From the NCBI GenBank assembly GCA_003640385.1, contig RCAB01000509.1:5691-43300 (forward strand): a stretch of DNA of 37,610 nucleotides, written 5' to 3'. Positions 10,118-23,033 of this stretch are shown here, piece by piece. Numbering within the stretch: the stretch's first letter is position 1; each line of letters opens with the position of its first letter. The stretch is from Setaria digitata (taxonomy: Eukaryota; Nematoda; Chromadorea; Rhabditida; Setariidae). The notes under the pieces are model-generated. The model ran no database searches. It was not told where the DNA came from and saw only the letters and a program-made list of their open reading frames with translations. The translations under genes and the position numbers were made by a program.

Positions 10118-10139
10118 NACACACACATATACACACATT
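10078..10139. repeat. (CA)n microsatellite containing an ambiguous base
   Basis: An AC/CA dinucleotide tract with CATA interruptions. Base 10118 is N, so the assembly was unresolved inside the repeat and its true length may differ. Confidence 0.95.
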
Positions 10140-13100
10140 TACATACTAATGAAAAATGCATGTGAAAATTTTTGAAATTTTATAAGCCAAAAAAGTTGAC
10201 TTTTATTATCCTATTTTCTATACCATTATAATTGAATGCATATAAACAATAAAATAAATAATTTCATTTGAACAGATAAAATTTATAGTATGCCTATTTG
10301 GTAGGATGTAATTGGGAGGAAAGGGTGGGAGGAAGAGGAGGAGGGAGAGGAAAGGAAAGGCCAAAACAAATAAAAATAAAAATAAAAATAAAAAAAAAAA
10401 AAAGAGAGAAAACCTAACCTATATAGATATATTTAGATATATTTAAATTACTTAAATTTGTAAATTTCGATTTTTTTTTCTGGCGAATTTTGGATTTAAA
10501 TTTTTGATTCATTTTGATTGTTATAGATATAAGCGTATTGTATTTTCAAAATAACAAGAAAGAAATTATTGTAAATTAACAAAGAGAAGCGAAATAATGT
10601 GGTTTTTTTATAAGAGGGAGAGAGAGAGAGAAGAGAAAGAGATGTTAACGAACTTTTGGTAATTTAGAACTTGAAGAAAGAAGTTCATTTGAGCGTAAAT
10701 TAACTGCTACTTACAATTGAATGAAATATTTTTCAAAGTATGATCAATGAACAGTTCAAAAAAAAAAAAAAAAAATTCTACTAGTTAAATTATTATTGAA
10801 ATTTGCTAGATCGACTTATTTTGTAATTCTATCAGTAGATCTATTTATTACAACACACTGCGGTGAACTTATCTAGTAGAAAGTTATAATTTATATAAAT
10901 TGATTTATTTTTAGAATTCTACTAGTTGAATAATTAAAAAGTTGTTTTTTTACTTCGAAGTTGCTGAAAAAAAATTACCATTTACTAGCTTCTTTCTAAC
11001 CAGACTAGTTTTTTGAATCAATTTATAGTGTTAAAAAGAAAAAAAAAGAATCTATTGCAATGAGAACAGAAAAAAATTTCGGCATCAAAACTACTGGCTG
11101 GCCATATTGGTAGGCATACAAAATCATACACAAAGTACAAATTTAAAATATTTTTAAATTTCAACTATGATTGAAAAAAATATATATATATATATGGTTA
11201 AAATATTGGCAAATATTTCTTACGGGGCAAAGAAAAAAAAAACAATTTCTTCATTCTATGATGCTCATTCAATTTTTTGGCACAAAATTCTTCGTTTTTC
11301 AAATTTTCTTGCCAAACACCGTCCACTAAAATTCATTTTCCTTATTGTTTCCTCTTCTTCACCATCTTATTACATGAATCTTTGTTTTACATTCCGACCA
11401 TAGTAAATTCAACTTTTTTTTGCCACAATTTTATAATTTTATTAATCAAATTATTAATAGTACATTTGCTAGCTTAATGATTTGTAGCATTGCTTATTTT
11501 TAATTAGCAAAAAAAAAATGGAAAAAAAAAGCAAAAATTGAATTTAATTTTCACAGATAGCATTTATTTTATAAAAATCTAAATCATCAATATTAATTTT
11601 TATTGAGTAAATAACAAAAGAAAAGAAGACTTAATATTTCATTGATTTGTTAAGATTTAAATTCAACGAAATTTTCGCCCAGAAAGTTATTCAATGATAT
11701 ATTAAAATTATTGAAAAATTGTAATAGGTATCAAAGAGATGAATTTTGGTTCTACTTTTCCAGTAATTTTAGTTCAACATTTTGCTACCATTTTTGGATA
11801 ATCTACTTAAATGTTACATAATCAACAGTTTTTCTTCTTTTTTCAACTTTTTTTTTTTTCTCTTTCTTCTAAAAATTTAAAAATTCCGTGATTTATCTTT
11901 TTGCTTTTTACATTGAATATCTATATCATTTGTATTATCTCTGCTTTTTTTTTTTTTTTTAGATTTTTGAATACCATCTATGTCATCTAAAATACACGCA
12001 CATCTCCATTACTTTTCAATTTTACCTGTTTTCAAATAAGTTAAAATAGGTTACATTCATTTCTTTTTTCCACCTCTTCCACTTCATCCATCCCACCATT
12101 ACAGTATATGATGTTATCATCGTTCCAACTGAAAAGTAGCACTAAATTAATAGTTACATTTTGAAAGAAAAAAAAAAGAAAAAAATTTCCGCCTGAGAGC
12201 ATTACCTAATGGATAACAAACAATTGATAAGAAGATTAGATGATAAGAAAGTTGGAATTTTTTAAAGATTATCTAACAGCAAATGATAAAAAAAAAAAAC
12301 GAAAAAAAATAAAACATATCAAAACGAAGAGTTTATTTTTTTTTTTTTAAAAAAAAGCAAAATTTAAGTAAGTAAATGTAAATGATTTGGTTTGTGACTG
12401 AAAATGAAACTTTTTTACTGAAGTTGATATGAAAGGAAATGTTGAACAATAGTCAAAAGTAATTTTTTTTTCTTTTTTTTTGCCTATCCAACCTGTGTAA
12501 TTGAGTGATGAAATAATATTTTCTGATAATCAATAAATTGTAAAACTTAAAAAAAGAGAAGCAGAAAGGATGAGTGAGTTAAAGTATGTCAAACAGATAT
12601 GAACTCTTTGAATAAAATAAATAAGCATTGACCTATGCACTTTTTAAATATTGACCTAATTTCTAAATCCCTTAGATGCTAAAAGCACAGTGATGGGAAT
12701 TTTCAATAATTACAATTTTTTTTTTTTTAGAATAATTTTTGTTCTTTAAAAAAAATTTTTTCAATTTATAAATGCAATGTTTTCTAATAATTAAGAAGAA
12801 GATACGAAAAAAAAAAATAAAAAATAAAGGGACATTTTCTAATCAGTGATTAAAAATTAGCATGGAAAAAAAAAACAAAGGCAAAAACCAAATGATTAAA
12901 TGTAATCGATATTTATTTTTAATTCAATGATTAAAAAAATAACTAAAAAAAAAAATGCAAAAGCAAAAAAAAAAAAAAGGAAAAATTAAAATAAACAGAA
13001 AAATGAGGCAGAAGATGAAAATGATCCATACAACCTCAAAAAAAAAAAAAAATGATTTAAAAAATTTTTTTTTTTTAAGGACAAATAATATAATAAGTAA

Positions 13101-13710
13101 AATGAGGAATAATATGGATGATTTTGAAGAAATGACTAAATGTGGATGAATTGATGGAACAAAGCTAGACTAGACATAGAGGCGGTCTATATCTATATAC
13201 CCGCAGGGTAGAAAATGTCACCCGGAAAGTTGGCAAAATAATCATCAAAACTAAAATGACATATAATTTGCACACATGTATATATATATATATATATTAT
13301 ATAACGATAACAACTAAAGATGATGGCTGATAATTGCTGGGTAATTTTACCCGTTAATCTTTGTGAGATGCAATGCATTAAAACTGTTTTGTAAGTTCTA
13401 CTTATTTATTTTTAAATGTTTTTTCTTTGTTTGTTTGTTTGTTTACAAAACAAAATAAATTGTGAAATATTTTATTCGGAAAGAAAAAAAAAAGAAGAAG
13501 TGATGAAAAAAGAGGGGAAAAAAAAGAAAGAAAGAGAGAGAGAGAGGATAAAGACGATAAAAATAGATGAATAGTAATAAATTAATAATAATAATATTGA
13601 TGATAACAATAGATATTTTTAGTATATTGATAATTTAATTATATTAATGATAATTTTGTCACTTTTTTCTTTCCTTCTTGTTTTTTATTTCAAATTTTTT
13701 GTTTACCTTT
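10140..13710. other. AT-rich intergenic DNA with homopolymer runs
   Basis: No gene supported. It contains GA-rich patches (10316-10405 and 10611-10640), many A/T runs of 8-18 bases, a short TA tract (11182-11196) and another (13279-13297). A small region with two GGGTA/TACCC inverted repeats lies at 13197-13352. Open frames here are Phe/Lys/Asn-rich consequences of poly-A/T. Confidence 0.6.
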
Positions 13711-13711
13711 T

Positions 13712-13860
13712 AAAAAAAAAAAAAAAAGAAAAAAGGAAAGAGGAAGGAAGAAAATGAACAAGAAAGGAAGGAAGGAAGGAAGAATGGAAGAAAGGAAAAG
13801 TGGAAAGAAGGAAGGAAGGAAGGAATGAAACGAAATGAATGAAAAGGAAAGGGAAGGAAA
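13712..13860. repeat. Purine-rich (GGAA)n microsatellite
   Basis: Poly-A passing into GGAAG/GAAGGAAG tetranucleotide repeats with interruptions. The Phe/Ser/Leu-rich minus-strand frame here is a repeat shadow. Arrays of GGAA also carry the ETS core, though no function is shown. Confidence 0.85.
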
Positions 13861-14027
13861 ACTTGATAATAATATTTCTAGCGAAAATTACCGTATTATT
13901 ATAAATGGGAAAAATTGGCAATAATTTTCCTCTCATTCTCGATTATAAATTACTCCTTTTCTCGCTTATCTATCAATAATATACACTATTACATGAATGC
14001 TTGGTGTGCATCCTTGCTTCTTATTTA

Positions 14028-14420
14028 TTTGTTTATTTGTTTACGTAGTTGTGTGTTGTTTAATCATTTATTTATTCAAGCACTATATGCATAAATATAA
14101 ATATATGTATCATATATTTATTATTTATTTATCGAGTTATTCGAGTTCATATATTTATTTATTTGTTTCTTAATATATTTCTTAATATAGTTGTCTATTT
14201 ATTTATTTATATATGTATTTGTTTTTCATAAATATAATAGTCTGTTAATCGACTAATGTCACTATAAATTTAATCATTTATTTGTATATTTATCAGTTTT
14301 ATTTATTTTTTATTTTTTATAATAGCAAAATTATTTACCTATTTGTATATTTATTCATTCATTTACTTATCAGTTCAAACTATTGATTTATTTTAATTAT
14401 AAAACATGCAAATTTATTTG
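14028..14420. repeat. Degenerate TTTA/TTTG tetranucleotide region
   Basis: About 390 bp dominated by imperfect TTTATTTG/TATTTATT units with many substitutions, consistent with a decayed tetranucleotide microsatellite. Confidence 0.75.
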
Positions 14421-17040
14421 TTTTTTTTTTAATTTTTCCAAAAACAACCTTTACTATTATTCTTCTGCCATTATTTATTGTTATATTTATAAATACGAAA
14501 ACAAATTTTATTTCTCTGAATAATTTTATTAAAATACTTATTACAATTATTTTATCGCATGAATTATTAAAATATTTTGCAGAATCTGAAAAGAAATAAA
14601 ATCATCCTTGTTCTTCTTGAGATTCATGTATATAAATACAATTTATTATTTGTATTTGTAATTCACTTCCAATTTTTTTTTTTGCATTGCATTTACATTT
14701 ATAAAATGCAAAAAGCAGGTATAATCCTCTTTTACAAATTATTCATTTACTGTATTTTCACTTTGCCTTCTTCCCATTCTTCTTTGCAACTTGTAAAAAG
14801 AACATTTTGCATTATTTTATTCTCGAAGTAAAAAAAAAAGACATTTTTGTCATTATTTGAATTTTTCATTTCATTTTTTTCCATTTCTTTCCTTCTCTTT
14901 ATCCTTTCTCTTTCATTCAGTCATTTTTGCAAGCCTCAATTATCAACGGATTAATTGCATTTCACTGCCACACCCAAAAAATTTATTGGCATTCTTGAAT
15001 TGTATGTTATTATTATTATTACAAATCTTTTATTTTTATGCCATTTTCACATTCGTTTTCCACTTGTTGAGTGTTATTTGTGCAGGTTGCATGCTTTGAA
15101 AAGTTTCTTTTCCTTTTTCTTCTTTCAATCGTTTTTTTTCTAATGCTAATTTTAGTGAAATTTTTGAAAAAGAAGAAAAAATATTGCAAAATTTGACTTT
15201 AGTATTAGATTTTTTTTTTGCGTAAAAATTTATTTTATTTCTTTATTTATTTTTTTCTGGAAAAAAGAAATTTAGTGGAAAATTTCTTTTCGGTTCTACG
15301 AACTCAATTAATACTTGACTAAATGAAGATTGGAAATCTTAGTTTGTTCCCAGCCTTTTTTTCCTTTATTATTTTCTTTCTCTCCTTTTAAATGAATTTG
15401 CAAATTGATCCAAATGAAAGCTAATATTGATAATACGAACTTTTTAGTAATTATTTCAATTTAATTTTTTTGCCAAATGAATTTTGCATAATTATTTTTA
15501 CTTATCTTTTAGCATGTAAATTTAAGCATATGAGCATATTTGTTTTAGAAAATAAACTAAATATGCTTTTTCCTTATTTGCTACCTATTTTTTCCTTTCG
15601 TAATTTTTCCATTTTTTAATATTTCCAATTGCTCAAAAAAGTATATATCTGTGCAGGAAACTTGCAACTTTTACAACTACTTGCTAATTTGATTATCATC
15701 AAATAAATAATTTTATAACTCTAAAAATTATTTTCATTTTAAATGGAAAATATGTATTAAATTAAAATCACATTTTGTGAACAAAAACAAAATAATATTA
15801 TTTTGCAGCTATCAAATATAAATTTCAAAAAATTCATCAGAAATAATTACTAATTCGTATTCTTCAGTTATCAAAAGGAAAATAAATCAATCATTCTCAT
15901 TGTCATCAAAAAATATTTAATTCAAATTTCGCATACGTTTTCTTGTCTAAATTTTTTAAACAAAAACAAGTAATTTTCAAATGAATTTCAAAAATTTTAT
16001 TGTTCAACTGTTATTAGACAACGCCGCAGCATTTTTAATTATATAATTAATTATTTTCATTTTTCATTTATTTAATAATATCTCATCTTTGTCACTGATC
16101 ATTCCTTGCCAACCAGATAATTTAAAATTTTTCTTCTTCATATAATAAAAGAAAAAGAAAAGAAATGGGAAAAAAATAAAAGAGAAATTTCCTTTTTTTT
16201 TTTTTTTTGAAACTCTATCAATTATTTCAAATTTTGGTCCAAAATAAAAATACTGAAAATTATTAATAAGCAAAAATATTTTGTTTTTCATTGCTAATTA
16301 GCGATTTTCTTCTCAATTATTTCAAATTCAGGCCGAAAAAGTCAGAAATGAAAATCTAAAAGACAAATCTTCTCATTTTTAATATTAATCAACAAATTCT
16401 TCAAACTGGCCTGAAATTTACTTCTACTTAAGTTCACTTTATTTATATTTAATTTACTTAAATTCGCATTAAAAAATTTTACTCATTTACCTTAAAAGTT
16501 TCTTTTTAAAAATAAAACTTCACATGCAGAAAAAAAAAAAATTCTTCTTCCTCTTCCTAGAAGAAACTTTGCTTAGATTACTTATTTGAAATTTACGTTG
16601 CTTAAACAAATAATAACAATTCTCCTTTCTCGTGCCAAAAAAAAAAAAAAGAAGTGTTCAGTTTGAAAAATAAAAAAAATTTTACACACAAGAAAAAAAA
16701 AATGAAAGAAAAAAAAAAGTGGAAAAAATAAAGCAAAAGAATTGCGGTATTTGTTGAGAGATTGATTGCATAACAACAATAAAAAATGTTATAATAAATG
16801 TCCTTGAATTGAAATTTTTTTTTTTTTTTACCTAATCAGTAAATAGGTAACATTATTATCATTGGAATCGGATCAGAGATTGTTTCCATTTAACATCATT
16901 CTTATCGTTACAGCAAAATCTTATCGTTGCAATCGTAAAATGTCACCAATCAGAATGTAATACGACACATTCTGATATGTCCATCTGTCATTTTTCTTTT
17001 TTTTTTTTTTTTTTTTTTTTTGTCTTCTTTCAAATTAATT
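14421..17040. other. AT-rich intergenic DNA, no gene seen
   Basis: Mostly poly-A/T-punctuated sequence. Two partly similar segments start TCAATTATTTCAAATT at 16217 and 16312, suggesting a weak local duplication of about 93 bp. No exon, RNA gene or strong motif identified. Confidence 0.55.
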
Positions 17041-17400
17041 TCGCACAACGCTTGTATATAATTGACCTTTAACTATTGTCGTCTCATTAGCTGGCTACAA
17101 TTTTTCTGTTTCATTTGTCAATTAAAATTTTTTTTTTTAGAAAAAAAAAAAAGGTTAAATTTTGAAAGAGAAAAAATTATTGTTATATTAAGAATTTATA
17201 AATGATCATTGAATAAAGGTAAATATTGGCAACACTTACATAATTGACATTTAACTACTGCCTCATTAGTTGTCTTTAATTTTTCCATTTCATTTCTTAA
17301 TTAAAATTTTTTTTTTTTTGAAAAAAAAGAGCAAGTTGAAAAAAAGTACCAAATTAAGAATTTAAAGTGATCATTGAATAAAAATAAAATATTTACAACT
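17041..17400. repeat. Two-copy diverged tandem duplication (~165-182 bp unit)
   Basis: Copy 1 (about 17045-17225) and copy 2 (about 17230-17390) share the same ordered blocks: CAAC(A/G)CTT, ATAATTGAC(C/A)TTTAACTA, CTCATTAG, TTTCATTT..CAATTAAAATTTTTT, poly-A, TTAAGAATTTA and TGATCATTGAATAAA. The offset falls from 182 bp to 165 bp through length changes in the homopolymers. Confidence 0.8.
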
Positions 17401-17870
17401 ATTAATTAACTTATTGTTCACCGATCTATTTTCAAACAAAAAAATTACATTTATCTATAGTTCAATTTTTCAGCTAAAAACGAAACAAAAATTTAAATTG
17501 AAAAAAAAAAAATTATAAAATATAGAATTAACGATAAGGAAGACAATTTATATTGCTAAACTGATAGCTTGTATAACATCTTATTTTACTTTTAATTAAT
17601 CAATTTTGTAATTTTTTCCTCCTCCTTTATCTTTGTTTTTGTTTTCTCCTTTAATTAATTGCATATTGGCTTTTTTTTTTTTCAAAATTGCACATCTAAA
17701 AGCTTAATATTAGATGGGTAAATTTAATGAGCCAATTGTCCAGCATTGAAATGTTGCAAATTATTTGCAAATGCTTGAATGAAGTATTATTATCTAATAC
17801 CTGCTTATCTAATAAAATATTTTGAGAATTAGTTATTCAAATTTAGTTAAGTGGAAAATTTTCTTGAAAA

Positions 17871-17891
17871 GTTCATATGTTACATATGAAC
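17871..17891. promoter_or_regulatory. Near-perfect 21-bp palindrome
   Basis: GTTCATATGT-T-ACATATGAAC: 10-bp arms around one base. It contains AGTTCA and TGAACA half-sites in inverted orientation, as in nuclear-receptor-type elements, but with an unusual 11-bp spacing. Function unknown. Confidence 0.4.
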
Positions 17892-17899
17892 AGAGCGGA

Positions 17900-20519
17900 T
17901 ACGATAGCTTTAAAATGAGTATGATGATGGAAGGAAGCGAATAATAGTTTTGAAAAATTCTTGCCCTCTTCCATTCAAATTTATTTCCTTTTTATTTCAT
18001 TTTATTTCAATTCCTCTCGAGGGAATAATTTTTCATTTCTTTTTTTTTTTTTTCGTTCCTTTTCTTTCCTTTTCTTTCTTTCTTTTTTTTTTTTTTTTCC
18101 AGCAAAAACTGTCAAAAATGTTACCGCTAAAAAAAGCATAAAATGAAATGATTTTAATTAATTGATAAGAAATAAAATTTAAAAAAAAAAAGTGAAATTT
18201 TTGTAGCCAATTATTTTTATTATTTGCTGCTTCATTTTCTTTTTTTTTTTTTTTTTTTCTCCTAAATAAAGTATTGAAAAGAAAAGAAAAAGGAAATAAA
18301 ACATTTTGAAGTGACGAAAATTGAATTAGTTTATTATTCAGTAATCTCATTAATTAATGTTACCAATAGCCACGCTTACCAGTTGAACTAACTGATGCAA
18401 ACAAAAAAAAAAAAAAAAAAAAGGAGAAAAAAAAACTTTGCATTTCAATCATTTAATAATTTATCAAAATTATTTTCTAAGATAAAAGTGTCAAGCTTTT
18501 CATTAAATTAGTAAGAGTGATAAACTATTAATTATTCAAATTTATTTTTTAACTTCTTAGATTACTTTTAAAAATTTCGCTACATGAGTTTTTTTTTCTA
18601 ATCATTTTAGCAAAAACACTAAAGTCATGATTTAATTTCGTATATCATTAAAATTATCACTGTACAGAATGATAGCGTGATATCATAATATACGAAGCTT
18701 CAAAAACATTGCACCTCATCAATGACTGAAAATTTTTCATTATTCTTATTTGTTTTTTCGCATTTTGCCAAATTATTTTTTCTATCTAAAATTCTAATTT
18801 GAAAATAAAAGACAAAACAAAAAAAGACTTTCAAAAATTAGCACAAAAAAAAATGCAGTAAAAAAATAAAAGTAAAAAAAAGACAATCAAATAGTTCAAT
18901 TTTGATTATTTTCACTTTTATCATAAGCTAAAAGAAAAATTCTATTAAAATATGATAAAGACAAAACACAATTTGAATTGAGAACAATAAATATCTTGCT
19001 ATTTTTACTTGTTAAATAATTTGCAATTATTCTAATTATTCTTGCACAAATTTAACCAAACCAAAAGAAAGAAAAAAAAACAAGAAATTGGTTTAATTTT
19101 GATAATTTTTTACCTTATCTAATTTGTAATCCCAAAAATTTACTTTACCTTAAGGTAATTTCAAAAAAAAAAAAAAAGCAATTCACTTAAGTACGATAAA
19201 AACAATTTTCAGTTATCAAACAAATATTGTAATCTCTTTTTTCTTTCGCTTTTTTTTTTTTTTTTTTTTTTTTTTGAAGTATCCACTTGAACTTTAGCTA
19301 AATCATTCAAGTACCACTTCATCTAAAATACAGTACTTCGATTAAGTTCAATTGCGCAAAAACAGTACTGTAATTTTTTTTTTTTTACAAAATATAGTTC
19401 AACAATTCAGGTTACATGGCATGGGTTTTTCTTTTTTTTAAGTTCCTACATATCTTTTGACATCCTGCGGTGAATTGTGCGATTCTTAGAGTCTCTAATC
19501 AGACTAAAAAAAAAAAAAAAAAAGAATGGTAGAGTGAGAGGTGGGAAAGAAAGAATTAGTCAGATAAGTATTGAGGTAGATAGGTTAGTTAGTAAGGTTA
19601 GTTTGATTGTATTTTTTGGTTTGGTTTGGTGGTAAAGATCAAATCAATGAATAATTGTTACAGTGGCGGATCAGCATGATTATTGGTATGATGCATTCAT
19701 TTGGACACATGTTCATACACCGCAGGGGGTACCACTGAGGTACCTCAGGTAGATTTTTTCTTTTTTTTTTTTTTTTTTTTGTTCTTCATTTTGAGCTCTC
19801 ATTCAACTCCTTCGATGCTTTCCACAATGACTGGTATTGAAAGGGAAAAATTACCGTATCATCGAGAATGATTGAAAGAAGGATAAGAAAAAAGAAATTG
19901 AGAAAAAGAAGGAAATTTTAAAATTTGAGGGAAAATTTAATGAAATTAAATGATTTATAATATGATTATTTCTTGTTTAAACTTTGTTCAATTCTTCCTA
20001 CTTTACAGCATGTCATACAAACAACAAAATAATAGTAATTAAAATTTTTGAATTTAAATACATTTAACAAAAAAAGAAGAAAAAAAAAATGAAAGAAAGA
20101 AAAAAAGAACAATTTATGCGAGTATTGTAGTATTTAGTCGACAAAAATTAGCAACAATTTATTGCAATTTTGAAATTTCAAAAATTAGCAAGTTGAATTT
20201 ATGGGCTAATTAGAAAAGGCAAAAAAGAGGGGACATTTGCGAAAGTTTTAATTTTGAAAATCCATTTTTTGAAATTCAAACAATCATTAGTTTATAGCCA
20301 ATAATGAGCCTAATTATCAAAACTAGCATAAATTCGTGCCATTTCAATTTTTTGCACTATATAAGAATTAATACTTATTTGTGAATACTACTAAAATAAG
20401 TAAATGATGAAAGTAAATTTCAGAAATAGAAAAAAATTAATAGAATTTGATTTAAAAAAAAAAATACATATATATTTTTACATACATATATATTTTTACT
20501 TTTTTTTTCCCGAAATAAA
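17900..20519. other. AT-rich intergenic DNA, no gene seen
   Basis: Homopolymer-rich sequence. A slightly GC-richer stretch at 19440-19760 contains a TGCGGT core (19467), an ACCGCA core (19719) and a perfect 14-bp palindrome (19735-19748). Open frames across poly-T tracts (17950-18150) are composition artefacts. Confidence 0.55.
19735..19748. promoter_or_regulatory. Perfect 14-bp palindrome CTGAGGTACCTCAG
   Basis: Exact dyad. A second GGTACC lies 11 bp upstream (19728-19733), about one helical turn away on the same DNA face. It stands out because the background is very AT-rich. No factor assigned. Confidence 0.35.
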
Positions 20520-21009
20520 ACTAAGCACTAAATAAGTCATGAATATATGCATACTAACTAATTTATTAATGAAATTAGTAAATATACGTCTCCTAAAGAA
20601 TATTTAGCTATATGAGAAATATTTATTTATATGTGCGTTAAATATATAATGATTCTTTTAACTATTTATAAAAATAAGTGTTAGAGCAAATATCATAATG
20701 ATATAGATTTTAAAAAAAAAAAAAACAAAAAAATAAATAAATAAATAAATCATAAAAATTAAAAAATATAAATTAAAAAGGAAATGAATTATATAAAAAT
20801 TAAAAGATATTCCAATGCATGTCTATAACGAAATTTATACATGCATGAAATATATGATATATTTATATATCAAATATATTATATGTATGAGGAAAAAAAA
20901 GCATATAGTACTTTTATAATATAATAGTAAACATAAATATTATAATATATTAAAACATAGTATATTAATACATAATAAATATTGAAATATATGCATATTC
21001 GTATATGTT
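20520..21009. other. AT-rich spacer with TA-rich fold-backs
   Basis: An (AAAT)n run lies at 20731-20750 and a TGATATAT-tt-ATATATCA inverted repeat near 20855-20873. Other sequence is ATA/TAT-rich with no gene. Confidence 0.55.
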
Positions 21010-21340
21010 AAATAGAGAAGTACATTATGCATGCTTATTATTTACGTATATCAGGTATAGAATTATATTGGCATACTTAGTATTTATATATTAAGTATAG
21101 AATTACTCCTGTCCATGCTTATTTTATATATAAGTACAGAAGTACATTATACATGCTTATTATTCGTAGGTAGAGAAATATGTCACATATAATTATGTGT
21201 ATTAATTACTGAAGTACACTACTATGCATGCTTACTATTTATATATATTAAGTGTAGAAGTATGTTATTTACGCTTATTATTTATACATATTGTGTACAG
21301 AATTACACTATACATATTATATATATATGTATATTTACTC
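21010..21340. repeat. Degenerate ~41-bp minisatellite
   Basis: About eight diverged units with the core TA(T/C)AGAAGTACATTAT..CATGCTTATTATTTATATATTAAG. Cores are near 21014, 21056, 21096, 21135, 21170, 21207, 21253 and 21296 (spacing 35-46 bp). No coding potential. Confidence 0.75.
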
Positions 21341-23030
21341 CTATACTTAATATATATAAATAATATGTATATTTATATATAAAACTTTTAAGTAAATGTG
21401 TAGGATATATACGATGGAAATGGAAAGAAAAAAAAAAAAAAAAAACAAAAAAGTTTGTGTCAATTAATTGTGAAATGATTATTATGGATGGATAAGAAAG
21501 GATGAAAGAATGAAACATTTTGTAATGGAAGTCAATTATTTACTTGCACTTATTCATTTTTAACTAAAGTTTAATAGAAAAAAGAAAAAGAGAATTTATT
21601 AATTTAATATTAAAATTTTCACCTTCAATACTCTTTTTTTTTTTGTTCTTTTTTTCCAGTACGAGTCTAATCTACCTGTAATTGTGAATTTAGCTAAAAA
21701 AAAAAACGAAACATTATCAATTTTCTCAAGCTCTGATGGGAAAGTTCATCAAAAATTACTGTCCAACACTATTAGACAATTAATGCTTTCATTTTTCTCC
21801 TACTTGCTTACATTTTTTTTTTTCGGCTTTTGTTTTGTCATTTTTTGTTTTCTTTTTGTTTTGAGGATTAAAAAGAAAGTAATACCGACTATTTGACAAA
21901 CAGAAATGACGCGCATGAGAAAGGTCACATATACAGTATAATTAATTCGAAAATTTGCTTTCTTCAAAATATTTTACCCTTATCATTTTTATCATGGTTT
22001 TATCATTCCCATTCATAATTATGCATGCACCTTTCTGAACTAAAAATAACCTATATTATTCGTAAATTCTGATGAAGCGCATAAATGAGGGGTTGATTTT
22101 TGTTCTGAATTACCGAGAATTAATTAGAGAGAAGAGAGAGAGGGATCAGTTTGAGTATATCAGTAAATATGTGGTTGAAAAATCAAGTTTTGTAATAACA
22201 ATTTTGATTTTATATGTGAAAAAAATTATTTTTTTTTTTTTTGTTTCAATACAAATTTTTCAGTTAAGAAGCAAATAGATATCATTCTGTGCAGTTCTTC
22301 TTTAACTTTATTAGTGTATTAAAAATTCATTTAAAAATATTGAAACGATTAAACAAAATTTCGAATTTTTTTTTTCCAATTCTTTATATTTATCAAAAAG
22401 AATGAAGTGAAAATTTGCAACAAATAGTTGAGAATTTTCAGCAGTGACATAATGATATGACAAAGATAAATTAGTAAAATCCCTAGTGATAAATGTTATC
22501 ATCAGCGGTGTTAAAATTATTTATTCATTTATTAAAGGAATGAAAATGAAAATTGTACCTAGAAATCTGAACACTAAAACTGATTCATTTTTATAACTGA
22601 ATGAATGAATATACGGCAAAAGGAGCAAGAGGGAGAAAGAATGCGGAAAATTACAAAACTATCTTTTCCGGATGCGGTTAATAGTATAAGATTTGATGAA
22701 ATAATTTTAGTTCTGTTTTTTTCCTTCCTTTTTTTTTTTTTTTTTTCTCTCCCCCTCCCTCTTTCCTCTTTTCAGAAGAAGAAAATTATATTCCTAACTT
22801 TTTATGATATACTTTTTTTTTTTTTTCTTTCATTCTTTTCTTTTCTTTCTTTTGTTTATTTTCTTTTTACAATATGATAACTGCTTATTATCATCGTAAA
22901 AATATCTTTCATGTATGTTTCAAACTCTTCTATCATTTCTCATAAATCATTTTGAGCAATTTTTAAAATTCATTTTTCTTTTTTTTTTTTTTTTTAATTC
23001 GGTCAAAATATTTGTTGAATATAGTTGTTT
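21341..23030. other. AT-rich intergenic DNA, no gene seen
   Basis: Long poly-T/poly-A runs and pyrimidine patches (for example 22718-22770 and 22812-22870). A plausible acceptor-like TTTTTCCAG occurs at 21651-21659 (+) with a short frame after it, but there is no homology or donor to support an exon. Confidence 0.55.
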
Positions 23031-23033
23031 ATG

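Noticed and set aside
19572..19600. TGAGGTAGATAGGTTAGTTAG resembling the let-7 family mature sequence start
   Set aside because: The seed matches, but neither flank contains a complementary arm within about 80 bases, so no precursor hairpin can form. The remainder diverges from let-7.
21651..21896. TTTTTCCAG acceptor-like site followed by a 70-codon frame
   Set aside because: The frame quickly turns into poly-T-encoded Phe. No matching donor or homology was seen.
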